A DNA stretch of 64,000 nt, taken from Zopfochytrium polystomum. Taxonomy: Eukaryota; Chytridiomycota; Chytridiomycetes; Chytridiales; Chytridiaceae. The notes under the pieces are model-generated. The model did not search any database and was not told the origin of the DNA. It saw nothing but the letters and a program-made list of their open reading frames with translations. Shown here piece by piece: positions 9,650 to 21,885 of the stretch. The stretch spans positions 124,001-188,000 of the forward strand of contig JAIVFJ010000096.1 in NCBI GenBank assembly GCA_025765615.1, read 5' to 3'. The position numbers and the translations under genes were made by a program. The first letter of the stretch is position 1. Each line of letters starts with the position of its first letter.

Positions 9650-11005
9650 TCATCGGCTGGCTTTGACCGCAATCAGCCCGCTCAAGTCGATGTTGGTGCC
9701 GTCCCTCTCCTTTTTTTTTTTTTTTTTTTTTTTTTTTCGCCGGTGGGTGGGGCAATTTCGAGTGCGCTTTTGGTGAATAACACACACACACACACACACA
9801 CACGCACATGAAAAATTCAAAAAAAAAAAAAAAAAAAAAAAAGGTGAGCAAACTCCAAAAAATCGAACTCACGTGCTTGAAGCTCAGCATCATGTCCTTG
9901 AACGCGCCAAAGTCGCCGAGGCTCGCCAGCATCTCAAAAACGTCGCCCTCGGCGGCGGTTGGGTCGGCGTCGGCGCGACTTCTGAGTTTTTTTTTTTTTG
10001 CAGAGCGGGGTAAGCGTCGAAGGAAAAAAAAGGGGAAAAAAAAAAAAAAAAAAAAAACAAAGGCACACACAACTCAACTCGAGCATCCCCATAAAGTCGG
10101 CCATCGAGAACCACGGCAGCGACGCCGTCAGCTTGCGCTCGAGAAACCGCTCGACGCCGTCGGTCTTTGTGTGTTGGTTTTGGTGAGATAAATGTCTATC
10201 ATTCCCACCGAAAACAAAAAAAAAAAAAAAAAAAACAACACACTCACATACTCCCTAAACACGTCCATGTAGACGAGCTTGTTCTCGTCGTCGTCGCTAA
10301 AGTGGTGGCAGTGCTTTTCCATGAAGGTACGCTGCTGCGCGACAAAGTCGTCGTCTTTGTGTTGGTGTTTGGCGTTAGGCGACGCAGCCTTTCTTGAATT
10401 CAACACCTCACACACACACTCACACAATCTCACTCTCCCTCCCACCATTTTATTACTCACCCATCAAGAGCTCCTCGAGCGTCCCCACAATCTCGTCGAA
10501 TTTCTGGTCTTCGGGGTCTGTTGGCCTTTTTTTTTTTTTTTTTTTTTTGTCGTTTGTTTTTGGTTGTTTGGGAGTAAAGCCAGGGTTGGGGTTGGGGAAG
10601 CGAATATATCCCGGTTCAAAAGTTAGGGTTGGAGGGGGGGATTCATTGCCCGGGGGAACGAACGACCGAACGACAAAGCCTCTCCTTTCTACCTGTCTGC
10701 CCACAGCTCCTCGTCGGTGGGGAATAGGTCGATCAAGGAGGCGGACGAGGACGGGGTGCTGTGGTGGTTGCCATCTAAGATTGAAAATGTTGTTGTTGTT
10801 TGGTGGGAGGACGAAGGCGGTGTTAGGGTCGATCGCCGGAGTGAGTGGATGGATGGGTTGGACGATGACGATCGTCCAATTGCGCGGGGGGGTCGATCGA
10901 AGGAGGGATTGGGGGTGGGGGCGGGGATGTGAACCGCGCGCGGGCGGCGAGGTAGTTGAGAGTTGGCTGTTTGTTACATTCGGAAGGGGACGCCGCCGCG
11001 GCCAT
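9650..11005 (-). CDS. ARL2BP: ADP-ribosylation factor-like 2-binding protein (BART domain)
   Basis: ARL2BP binds the GTPases ARL2 and ARL3 and is linked to mitochondria, centrosomes and cilia. Seven exons join to 178 residues: 11005-10978, 10774-10693, 10525-10461, 10354-10248, 10164-10079, 9981-9873 and 9709-9650. All phases agree. The joined protein follows the family throughout: a FMEKHC...DDENKLVYMDVFREY segment, an LPWFSMADFM segment, then GDVFEMLASLGDFGAFKDMM and a DLSGL tail. The first exon (9 codons, ending at GTAACA) is the least certain, but a CTAAC branch site is present in its intron. Two acceptors directly follow runs of more than 20 A on the sense strand. The gene is divergent from 11487 and shares its upstream region. 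BART proteins are typical of ciliated lineages, which supports a zoosporic fungus. Confidence 0.85.
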
Positions 11006-11096
11006 TTGCCTGATAAAATTCAAGACGAGATGGAAGGATACGGGATGCTGGTTTGTTTGAAACTCCGATTGTTTCCTGTGTTTCCATTCAATCAGA

Positions 11097-11152
<56 letters not shown>

Positions 11153-11486
11153 AACAGACAGAGACAGCAAAAACTAAAAACTGCTCCTGTCGAACTCCCA
11201 CTGTTGTCGATCCTTCCTTCCTTCTCTGCCTGCAACACTATTATTTAGTTGTTGCTGGCACGCCCGCCACCGCCACCGCCACCGCCACCGCCACCGCCGG
11301 CTTCGCTCCTCGCTCGCTCACCAAACAAGCCAGCCCACCCAGACTACGGCGAGATCCCCACTCCTCGCATTCATCGTCCCATTCGCCCATTCCCCCTATT
11401 CACGCGAACGATCGAGCGAACGAACGAACGAACGAAACGTTCTCTCTCTCCTCCCTCCTCCTCCTCCTCCTCCTCCGATTGCGTGC
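11006..11486. promoter_or_regulatory. Divergent promoter region with GA tract
   Basis: The 480 bases separate the starts of the BART gene (minus) and the coiled-coil gene (plus). A (GA)n tract lies at about 11097-11138 with a CAGA run after it. A CCGCCA repeat is at 11265-11297 and CGAA repeats at 11406-11437. No coding frame is supported. Confidence 0.55.
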
Positions 11487-13916
11487 ATGGCAGCACCGAC
11501 ACCTCCGCCTCCGGCCGTCTCCACAGAGGTGCTCCTCGCATCCGTCGACTCCCTGTCCGAAGCGGACGTGCGCGCCGCTCTCCGCAACGCACTCGTCTCG
11601 CTCAACGAAAAGGAGAATGGTACGGTGTTCTCGCTTTTTGGTTTTGAGGGAGGCCTGATCCCGTGTCGCTCCTGTCCCTTCTTCAACCCCCTCCTGTTCG
11701 TTGCACAGACCTCGTCCTGGCCGCCTCGATCGGACAAAACCTCCTGAGCGCAAACAGAGAAATCGTCGCCGAGTACGACCGCCTTTCCCGCGAGGTCGCC
11801 GCCGCGTTCGGCTCGCCCCCCGCGCGCCAACGGCGAGGAGGTCCTTCGCCGGAGTCTCAACCGATCCCTGACCGAAACGCTCACTGGTGAGGGACACTGG
11901 CAGAACAAAACACGACGCGCCACCACTGTTCAGCATGACTCACTCGCTCACGCACCCCCGTTTCCAACCCCCACGCCGCCTGTCCCCCACCACCTCCTCC
12001 CTACTATATAACCCCTCTTCTCCTCACGATCGCCGCCAGACCATCGCTACCGGAAGTCCTCGTCATCATCCACGACGGCGACAGCGCCGTCCCCGCCCCC
12101 AAAGCTTCCAACTTCATCCAGGCCAAAGCAACTTGGACCGAGCAGAAGCCAGCGGAACCTTCGGTACGTTTCAAACCTCGAACAAGAGAACGAGGAGCTG
12201 GCCGCCACCGTTACCGCGCTGACGGCCGAGCTAAAGCAGACCAAATCCTCTCTCCGAAAACTGCGGCGGCAGTTGGAGGAGTTCAAAACCGCTGCCGCCA
12301 ACTCCGCCGCGTCCACAGACGCATCAACTGCCACCGCCGACGCCGACGGCGCCGCCGGCGAGATCGAAAATTCTAACCCGAACACGCTGCGGCAGCGGCC
12401 CCGACTCAGAAAGTCATTGCAGCCGCTATCGGAACACTTTGGAGCAAGTCGGCAGAAATCGCCGCCGCAGCACGGCAATAACTATGCCGGTCAGGGCGAC
12501 GAACCGCAGGCCCCGAGAACCGAAGTGGAGCACGAACGGAGCGGCGCCAGCAGCAAAGAGGAAGGCGTCGAGGTGCGGCAGCTAAAACTGCAGATGGCCG
12601 AGCTCGAGCGGCAGCTGGCGATCACTCTGGCAGCTCTGGCAGACTCGGACCGCAAAGCGCAGCAACTGGAGGAGTCGAAGCGCCACGATGAGGAGCTGGT
12701 CGAAACGATGCACAGAGACATGCTCGAGATTCAGGACACCATGGAAGAAGAGCGAAAAATGTTTGCTGCCGCCATGGCCGGTGCTGCCCCCTCCGGCTGC
12801 GCGGAGACCCTACTTCCGGTAGTTCCAAGCGGCGGTGGCCTGCTGCCTGCCCCTCTCGGCTTCTCAGACAATGCCAGCGGTCTGAGCCGCCCCGACACCG
12901 ACGACGATGAGGTCGAAAGCCTGTCGAACGGATCGACGCTTCGAAATCCCTCCATTTCATCGTTGCCCAAGGCTCAGGGGAGTCAAGCCCGCAGTTTTTT
13001 CATTACGTTCCGACCCAAGCCGAAATCAGAGAGAGCGTCCCTCATTTTCGATCGCCTCTTCCGCTCGGCAAAACCCGCCGCGCTGAGTCTCCTCGAAATG
13101 GGCGCGGACAGCATTCCCGAGGGTAGCGATTCGCCGGCGCCAAAGCCGCCGTCGTCCGAAGCAACGATTGAGTACCCGGACCCGGACCAAGACTCGCTGG
13201 ACGACGACACTGCGAGCGAAGGCGACTCTCCTCCCCGACCGTCCTCGGCCGCCACAAAAAGCCCGCACGCACACCAGACCGGCCACGTGCCGGGCGCACA
13301 GTTCTCATCGGCGGCGGCGGTTCCGGACCGCCTCCGCCTCGGCGCGGACCTGCTCTCACCACTCAGCCAAAACGGGTACGGCTTCCCGCTGGGCTTTGCC
13401 TACATCGCCGCCAACCGCGACCGCGCCCACGCCGCAAACACGTTTAGCAACCGTCTCCACCTCCACCGCGCATCGGCTGCCGCGCCTTCACCGTCGCCGT
13501 CTTCGTCGTCGCTGTCAGCTTCGTCGTCGGTGATTCCGTCGCCGACTGCGTCGGCGCCGTCCGCCGTCTCGCCCGCCCCTGACGGTCAGTACCTTCGCTC
13601 GCTTGGCGCCCTGCGCGGCGGAACCCCGCTCCTGCCCGCGTGGCTCCCCGGCGCAGGCGCTGCGGCTGCGGCTGCGGCTTCTGCCGCCGCCGTCGCATCC
13701 GCCGTCGCCCCCGCCACGGAGGCGGCAGACGCGCCGCCGGCGTCGCCCGCGCTCGCGGCGGACGTCGAGAGCGGGTCAGAGGCCTCCGAGGACGGTAGAA
13801 CAGGGCAAAACCTGCTGGACAGCCTGTTCCACCGGTGGATTTGGCTGGCCGCCACCACCACCGCCGATTCTGCGCTCTTGGCGGCGGCGCCAGAGGAGCC
13901 ACACGTGATCGGGTGA
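11487..13916 (+). CDS. Coiled-coil protein with CC1-box, candidate dynein adaptor
   Basis: Exons 11487-11619, 11709-11886 and 12040-13916 give about 728 residues if one extra base is ignored. Residues 45-60 (DLVLAASIGQNLLSAN) contain AAxxG, the CC1-box found in BICD, Spindly and HAP1/TRAK proteins, where it binds the dynein light intermediate chain. A second conserved-looking helix, YVSNLEQENEEL, is at about 145-156, followed by coiled coil to about 300. The remainder is Ser/Ala/Pro-rich and probably disordered. Exon 2 changes frame at a C6 run near 11816-11821. The upstream frame carries the CC1-box and the downstream frame joins exon 3 in phase, so the genome copy has one base too many, a sequencing error or a real lesion. 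A role as cargo adaptor is inference from the motif and the coiled coil. Confidence 0.6.
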
Positions 13917-14398
13917 CGCCCATTCGTTGATCCCTGCCCACCCACCTTCCCCTCACATTCAGCCTTCTACTTTTTGTTTATTTTTTTTTTTTTTTGTTTT
14001 TTTGGAAAGGGTGGTTTTGGTATGTTTCTACCCGTTACAATGATGTTGGTTTGCCTCTCTATTCACGTTTTTTTTCTTGGTTTTTTTTTTTTAAGCTGCT
14101 CTACGAGTAGAGTTTTTGGTATCTGCTCTCACAACAGCGGGAGTGTGTCTTTTGCTGTGGGCGTCCAATCCTTTCCGCGCATGTCCCCTGCCTGCGCCTT
14201 CACTCCCAACCCACCAGTACCCCCCCCCCTCTCCGCCCCCCAACCAATAAATATCTGTGACCATGACGTACCCACAGGATTCTTTTAAGAAAAAAAAAAA
14301 AAGAAGAAAATAGGAGTCCGTCTTTCCCCTCCATGGCCACCACCCTTCCCCCCCAATCGATTTCATAGTCTTCTTCTTTCTAGGTTTGGGGAAAGTCG
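13917..14398. other. Convergent 3' intergenic region
   Basis: No supported gene. Several T runs (13979-13995, 14067-14090) and a C-rich run at 14220-14245 lie between two convergent genes. Confidence 0.55.
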
Positions 14399-14938
14399 CT
14401 AAGTGTACTTGCGGCCGTTCTGGATCGGACGGACCATGTTGGGCTTGTCAATGATGAGCTGCCCGATCGGGTTGTCGAGCTGGTTGTTGGGGGTGAGGGG
14501 GCAGTTTTGTTGGGTTTGAGTCTCGGGTTCCCCCCGCTCGCTTCTTGGGCCGCTTTGAGACAAAACGCGAAAAAAAAGGGGGGAAAAAAAAACACACAAC
14601 AACAACAACAACAACGTCTCTCACCGTGTGTATCGACTCGCCGATCCTCGCGATCACGTCCAGCTCCTGCCAGATCGAGTACGTCTCGGCGTTGCCCAGG
14701 TCGTTCAGCGCCACCGTCATTTGCGTCGGCGCCAGCAGCGTCAAGAGGTACACGTACTCGCGCGTCGCTCGCACCGCCGGGCCGATCGGGTTCGGCGAGA
14801 GGAACCAGAGGCCGAAAGCGCAGACTGCGGCCTTTTTTGTGCGTTTTGCGAGGGATTGGAACGTCAGCGGGAGACGCGGCGCCAAGTAACCCTCCGTCCC
14901 CCCAGAGTCCAAAACGCTCAACGCGAAGAAAAAAAGGG

Positions 14939-14975
<37 letters not shown>

Positions 14976-15416
14976 CGCCGCACTCACCATCGACACCAGC
15001 AACTGCAGCGACAGCAACCCGCCCGCGACAAACAACCCCTCCCTCCCGATCTTGATGCTGCTGATATGCGACATGACGACGTTCTTCCGCGCGCACTGGT
15101 ACGCCTGCGACTGGTACGTCCGCTGCAGCGCCGCCTTGAACAGCACCGCGTACATCGTCTCCATCCCGGCGTCCAGAAGCGCCCGGTCGATGTTGTTGAG
15201 GTTCGGCGTCGCCCACCAGAGTAGAGGTGTGATGCTTCCCGGCACCAGCGGCGGCGTGCGGAAGTAGGACGTCGGCCCTTCGAGGACCGCGTTGAAGGCA
15301 AATTCGAGGAAGCCGATGTCCGCCGGGCCCATGTCGGTTTCGCTGCGGGGAAGGGCAGCGAGCAATGAGCAACCGAGGTCCCGCGGGGAGGAGACACGAG
15401 ACGAAGAAGAAAGAGA

Positions 15417-15451
<35 letters not shown>

Positions 15452-16140
15452 AACAAGCACACACTCACATCGACACAAAGTTTGGCGCGATGCTCGACAC
15501 GGACCCGTCGGTCCGGAACAAAATGTCGACCAGCGCGTTGCGGTGGTTGTACACGTCCGTCAGGCACACCATCGGGAAATCCGCCACCTCGCTCGCCCCG
15601 CCGCACAGCGGGTACCCCATGATCACGTTCGAGATCCGGATCCGGTCGCCGTTGCGCAGCACCCCGAACGACATGCCCGCGTAGTTGGACTTGGCGCGGT
15701 AGTACGTCAGGTGCGCGACCGACTGCGAAGGGTCTACTCCAGCGTTCTCGAGGTCGCGCTGTCTGTGTGCGGGGGGGGGGTTTTTTATTTTATTTTTCAT
15801 GTTGGCGGTGGTGTGGGTGTCAAGGGTGTGTGTGAGTGTGCAGGTTATGATTGTAGTTGCAATTTTGAACAGGGCCAGTCGATTTCAGTTTTAACACTGC
15901 GAATAGTGCAACCAGTCTTTATGAATGGGCCTCACGTTGCGTTGCGCGCACAGACGCATCGACTGCTAATCTCCGCAGTGAATCCTGGGCCTTGGATTGT
16001 GTCGCCGTCGTTGAATGGTGCGATAAGTGTGGGGGGTAAAATGGCTGTTGTGACACTGCGGAATAGGTTGGTTTGGGTAAGAGTTCAAACAAAAATGTAA
16101 GTACTGGGCTCGGAGACAGTAATGAATCGAAGGTTAATAT

Positions 16141-16182
<42 letters not shown>

Positions 16183-17763
16183 GAGCAAGCAGAGACTGAC
16201 AGAAACAGAAAGCCGATACGCAATCGACGAGAATTTAGATTGGAGCTGTACAAACTTTAGAGTAAAATCCTGAGACCGCATGGTTCCAATAGAGTTCCCA
16301 AAGACGTACTCTCCGACGCCCGCCTCGACTTGGAATGTGGGAAACCCCCTGTCCACCGGGCCGTTCACGGGATCCTGGGTAAAGTACACGCAGTCCGCAA
16401 GGTCGTTGAACGCGGCCTCGGCCGTCGAGTACAGCGAGACGGCGCAAAAGGGCGTGACCAGCTTCAGCAGCTCGCCGACAATCCACAAAAACGATATCCT
16501 CTGCAAGATCTTCCGTGCCGGGCTCGTCAGCGACAGCGACTGGGCAAACTTGAGCTTGCCCAACGGCGGCGTCATCAGGAACCCGCACGCCGCGAGGCTG
16601 AACCCGCGCTTGGAGCAGAGAAGGTACCCGAACACCACCGCCGCCCCTTGCTTCAGCGCCCGCATCGTGATCACGTTGCTGATGAGCAGGACCACTTCCA
16701 GCAGCACCCCGCCGTAGTGCGTGATCAGGGACGCATCGATGTTGAGGAGCGTGTTGTTTTGCAGTGTGGCGACACCATAAATCAAAATCCCGTTGACAAT
16801 GACTGGGTTTGTGTCGCAAGCCAATGTTGGGTTAGAAAAGGGGCGGAGATCCTCGAAAAGGGGTCAGAGAGGAAGAGAGTGTTGTTCCCCACGCACGAGG
16901 GAAAGAGATGACGAGACAGAGAGACTGAGGATCTAACGCGCTTTCGGAACCTTCATCTCTCGATACACTGAGACCGATCGCGCCAAAGTGCTCGAGCCCA
17001 CGATCAAGGGGACCGGGAGTAAAATTAATGTATTTGAGGGCACCCAACGCTTACCTGCCAAGAGAACCCACCGCATCTCCCACGTGATTGTCGACGGCGT
17101 CTCGGAAACGGTTCGTATACTAGACCCCGTGACAGACGACGCGATCGACTGCGAGTGCGACAACGACATCGACATGTTAACCCCACCGCCGCGCCCCGAC
17201 GCGCCAGCAACCGCTGGCAGCCCGACCAGCCCGGCGTTCGAGACGCGCCGGTTCAGGGATGCCCGCCGTGGTGGGAACGGCGCCTCCCCCGCGCCGGGGT
17301 TGTACACGTCCTGGTACGCGTCGTGGCCCGCGTCCGCCGCCGGCGGCGGCCGCAGGAAGCTCGTCGCCAGGATCGACAGCCGCCGCTCCACCCCTCCTTT
17401 GCCTCCCTCCGCCGCCGCGCCCTTCGCGTCACTGTAACCAAGGACTTTGCCGCCGCCGACGCGGCCGCCGTCGTCGTCGGCGGCGAAGCTGTTGCCGCTC
17501 CCGTCGTCGTCTTGACCCGCGCCGTCCTCGTTGTCGTCGCTGCCGCGGTCGACGGGGTACCGGTCCTCGATCACCTCGACCTCATCCAGCACGTCCGCCG
17601 GCGCTTCCCCTTGCGCGGAGAGCGGCTGGTTGTTGCTCGGCGCTTTTGTCCGGAACCGCACGAGCGAGGATCGGTGCGCTAGTCGCGTCGGCAGAATGGA
17701 CCGGTCTTTTTGGAGGCTGGCTTCGCTCCTGTCGAACTCGTCGGGCGCGCCGTCTCCTGGCAT
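14399..17763 (-). CDS. Multi-pass membrane protein of unknown family (723 aa)
   Basis: Six exons are proposed: 17763-17055, 16802-16277, 15762-15469, 15342-14988, 14831-14625 and 14479-14399. Phases agree throughout. Residues 1-225 are polar, charged and Ser-rich, probably cytoplasmic. From about 230 there are several hydrophobic segments: WVLLAVIVNGILIYGVATL, GGVLLEVVLLISNVIT, VVFGYLL, FLWIVGELLKLV, GLFVAGGLLSLQLLV and VCAFGLWFL. A soluble-looking stretch at about 355-520 holds scattered Cys. The donor of the 514-base second intron (GTCTCA) is unusual, and a GTACAG donor 22 bases downstream is an alternative that would shift the join slightly. One acceptor follows an A run (14832-14833). I do not recognise the family, and function is unknown. 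It is divergent from the methyltransferase gene. Confidence 0.6.
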
Positions 17764-18278
17764 CGTTGTGCACCAGTCCTTATTTTTTTTCCCCCCCTTT
17801 TTTTTTTTCCCAATTCAAGGTCACTTCTATTCTTTATCACCACTGAGGTCAAATTCCACCTTTGCTCCTATTGTTCCCCTTATCGTCGTCGCCGCTCCCA
17901 ATCCCCACTCTCTGTGCGGCATTGCAGTCATGTCATTTCTGTTGGATCGCGTATCAGACCATTGGCACCAAGAGATTGTCAAACTCGCCAACCAACCAAA
18001 AAGACTCCTTGTTATTCTCTCTGTCTCTCTCTCTCTCCCTCTGTCTCTCTCTCTCTCTCTCCGATCATAACAGTAATCAGTGTGGCCTCGTTACACCACC
18101 GCAACGGCAAGCCCTCGTTCCCACGCCCACGTGCGCTGGTGAGGGGGGGTTGGAAAGGATGGTGGTGGGCGACGCGTGCGGCTGCGAGCCCTTGTTATGT
18201 GCGCGCGTCCAAACGGGTCCACACGCGACATCGGTTCCCGTTCCGCCAAGTATTTAGCCGAAGCTCCGTTTGCCTGCC

Positions 18279-18319
<41 letters not shown>

Positions 18320-18430
18320 GCCTGTCTGTCTGTCTGTCTGTCTGACTGTCCGTCTGTCTGCAGGACTGCAGTCATGTGTCTATAAAATTTGTCATTCCCT
18401 CTTTTTTCCAGCACGCCCGCCACCGCCCGC
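17764..18430. promoter_or_regulatory. Divergent promoter region with CT and TGTC repeats
   Basis: It lies between the start of the membrane-protein gene (minus) and the methyltransferase start (plus). It contains a CT tract at about 18018-18062 and a (TGTC)n tract at about 18280-18362. No coding frame is supported. Confidence 0.55.
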
Positions 18431-19484
18431 ATGGCCCTCCCCGCCGACGCCGCCGCCGCCGCCACCGGCCTCCCCGCCGTCCAGCCGCAGTACAGCTTCG
18501 CAGACTCCCTTGCCTCGGCCGACGGCGCCTCGGCCGACGATCTCGCTTTCCTCGTCGCCTACAAACCGCCACCTCAAACTACACCTATCATTGCACAGCC
18601 CCGACAAGAAAGACATCGACGGCCTTGACGACGACGAAAAAGAGCTCGACCTTCACCGCTCCCGCATCGCCGCGACCATCGCCGCCCTCAACGCCCAGGG
18701 CCTGCACATCTACCGCTGCATCGCAACCCTCGGCTTCCTTCGCCCGCGCGTCCACCACCACCCCGCCTACCCGCGCCTCCTCGCCGCCCTCACCACAGCA
18801 GCCACCCCCGCCGCCACCGCCTCCACCCCCATCGTCATCGACATTGGCTGTGCCTTTGGCACCGACGTCCGCAAGCTGCTCCTCGACGGCGTGCCCGCCG
18901 ACCGCATCCTCGCCTCCGACCTGCTCCGCGGGTACTGGGACGCCGGCGCAGACCGCCTCTTCGCCGACCGCGGCGCCGCCGTCGCAACCCTCTTCGCAGA
19001 CTGGACCTCCCCCGACGGCCCGCCGCCCTTGCCCCCGGCCGTCGCACCCCCGGCCCGCGTCCGCGCCGTCGTCGCCTCCGCCGTCCTCCACGTCTTTAGC
19101 AAACCCCAGGTCGATCGCTTCGCCCGCAACGTCCACGCCGTGCTCGCCGACGACGACGACGACGGCGGCTTGTTCTTTGGCACCTGCGTCGGACGCGAGA
19201 CCGCCGGCCCGTGGAGCGGCGACGAGGCAAAGAAAGGCAGTGGCGGCGGCGGCAACAGCGGCGACGGCGGCGACGACGAGGATTCCGTCCGCTACCTGCA
19301 CTCGCCCACGTCGCTGGCCCGCGCGCTCGAGGCCGCCGGCTTCGTCGACGTCGAGGTCGTCGCGGGCGGAACTGGTTGGGGCAGCTTGACCTTTCCCGAC
19401 CGACTCGAGCCAGGCGGCGGCGGCAGCGCGTCGACGCCCGCGTTCCGCTTGTGCTTCACGGCCGTCAAGCGAAAGGTCGACTGA
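18431..19484 (+). CDS. Class I SAM-dependent methyltransferase, frame broken once
   Basis: The SAM-binding motif I (IDIGCAFGTD) lies at about residue 135. It is preceded by IYRCIATLGFLRP and followed by VRKLLLDGVP and ILASDLLRGYWDAG. This layout matches a methyltransferase family widespread in fungi, especially basidiomycetes, whose substrates are mostly unknown. A later HVFSKPQVDRFARN segment and a GGLFFGT strand also fit. The N-terminal 44 residues (from ATG 18431) read in one frame and the rest in another. The change is near 18560-18570, where dropping one A from AAA would restore a continuous protein of about 350 residues. No good splice sites are seen there. It is either a sequencing indel or a recent lesion. 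It has no intron and is GC-rich. Confidence 0.7.
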
Positions 19485-21885
19485 AAGGAGGAAAGTTGTC
19501 GCCGTTGTTGTTGTTGCTGTTGTTGAGGGCTGACGAACCGAGGTCGAGTCTTCTGATTGATGCGTGTGCGGTTTGTGTGTGTTCGCTATGATCGTGGGGC
19601 TGCTTCACTCAAACGAGACCCGTGGACCTGTGCTGTTTCTACTAACCTCCTTCGATTCAAAAATAAAAATGGGCATTTGAGCCTGGAGTGAGCTGTAAGA
19701 CACAGCAGGAGCCATCACCAGATTTTCGCGCATAGAGCACGTTTCTTATCCAAAGGAATGTTTTTATGGGCCAATGCGAACCATCCTTCAGTTATTGAAG
19801 TCCACGTCTTAAAAGACGTTTTGCGAAGGCGGTCCTGTGTCGAGAGCCAGCTGGAATCAGATGCCGAGTGCACGCTCCGGTAGAAAGATATGTTTACGCA
19901 CACGGCTGGGACCCGCAATTACTCTATTTAGTTGACAGGACTCGGTATCGACAGTGAGAATCAGGAATTTAGGTAGTTCAAAGGACAAAAATCAATTTAG
20001 GAGGCATCGTGTGCTCTGCCACCTTCAGGATTTGCCATGATTGCTTTGTTGCTTAACAGCTGCTTGCTGGGGCGACATGTGCCCGCTTGATATCCCTCCC
20101 AATCCACCCCACTATCTTTCAATGAACTCGAAAGTACTTAGACGCGAAATCAAAGGAGTTTCGATGAAAAACAAGCTATGTGGTTCTTGCCTGAGTTCGT
20201 TCCGCCACAGTCTACACCTTCAGTGGGACGTTCCAGGACTAAATCACCTACGGGAAATTACCGATATCTATTTGGCGGACTCGCTAGTTTCAATAGCCTC
20301 CCAGCTGGTGTCAAGGAGGCAAGGTGCTGCTGTAGGCAAGGATATATCAGCCGTTGCTGGGACGTACTGTTAGGACTCGAACGTGTGTAGCTCTTTACAA
20401 CGCGGCTATAACAATTAGCTGGAATGGTGCCTGACGCTATCGACATTCTCTGGGATGTTACATTTAACTTGGGTGCGGACGCCTTGGGGTGCGGCCCAAC
20501 GTTTCGAGGAACGGCGGCCATGGGCGAATCTCATAAAATGCACGCCACGGACCGGGGCGGGCTGCACGCGGAGGACGATTTGGGGACCTTCTTTTCTTCA
20601 TTCCTTTTGTTTGCTTACTTCCTCTCCTCTTATGTACCCCCTCCTTTCCTTTGTGCAACCGTTTTTTCCCCTCATGGGGGGTTTTCACCTGGGTAGCACT
20701 TTTGCCTCTCAGATTACTCCACCGCCCTGCGTCCCCTCTGTTTGGTTTGAACATGGCTTTGCCAAGTTTCCCCCTTATGAGACATTAAGTCTAGCCACAG
20801 CGCCCAGCTGCAGGGGAAAACAACTGAACCAATGGTTGGACTTGCAAGCCTCATTCCTTGCAGAGGCGGAAAGAGAACTCGTGCCGTGGGTGTGACCGAA
20901 AAAAAAAAAAAAAAAAAGGACGGTAACGCGACGCGCGACACAGGCCTCTAATAAAATACTTTGCTTGTTTTGTTCGCTTACTTGTGCGCACGACAACACC
21001 TAAAAAAAAAAAAAAAAAGAAAAAAAAAATCAAGGAAAGGGCTGTTCATATTGAATAAATGATGATGCTCAAAGAGGGGGGAAAGGAGGCGTGACCGGCC
21101 CGTACGGGAAACTAAAACGGCCGTGAAAATGGAGCGAGTTACTGGTTTGGGTGGGGGGCAAGAAATGCAGGGCCGTGTTGGGGGCGGACGGACAACGAAC
21201 AGTATGAAACAAGTTCGGGCGGAGGAGGGGAGAAGAAAGGAGTCGGTGTACTGGGAGGGGAGTGGAGGCAAGATGAAACTAAAAACGAAAACAAGGTACA
21301 AACGAGGTACTCAATGTTGGAATTGGAATGCCTGTCATGCTGGAACCACGGGCGACTCGTGCACACGCACACGGGCTCACCCACGCCACCCACCCACCCA
21401 CCCACACACACATTCATTCACCACACATAATCCACAAAACACAACAAATGATAGGAGAGAAGGAGAGAGAAAGAGGACAAAAGAAAAATGAGAAAAACAA
21501 AGCACACACAATGTGGGTGAAAGAAACAAAAAAAAAAAAAACATTGTGGACTGTGAATTGCTTCCTGTCCGTGTTTTTGTGGGGGGGCAGAGGCGGGTAC
21601 AATTGCGTCACAAGGGATTACATGAGGGAATGGAGGAGGGGCGGGTGAGGGAGTTGTGGGCGCATAGGCCAAAGTTCTGCGATTATGTGTTTTGCGCTAC
21701 GGTGCATGCTGGAATCAAGAGAATACGTAAAAGCTGCCGAGAGCGGGAGGCAAGAGAAGGCTGGAAAAATTAAAACAGCCCGGGACGGCTTGAAACCCCG
21801 AGAACCTCCTCTCTCCAGCGAGTGAAAAGCGGGAGGGAGGGCACAGCGGGGTGGCCGGGGGTTTGTCGGGTTTGGTGGCAGCGTC
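19485..21885. other. Intergenic, no supported gene
   Basis: A 110-residue plus frame (20041-20373) shows no domain, and minus frames have none either. T/A homopolymers are at 20899-20917 and 21003-21029, CAC-type repeats at 21393-21412. The end nearest 21885 is probably the 3' UTR of the kinase gene. Confidence 0.5.

Noticed and set aside
11709..11886. An intron inside exon 2 instead of a frameshift
   Set aside because: No acceptor or usable donor is found between the two frames.
20041..20373. 110-residue open frame
   Set aside because: No domain, no hydrophobic or coiled pattern, and no splice or promoter context that supports it.
20340..20460. Possible tRNA on the minus strand (TTCGAGTCC at about 20371-20381 and a Tyr-like loop)
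   Set aside because: The T-stem and anticodon stem do not pair and no acceptor stem is seen.
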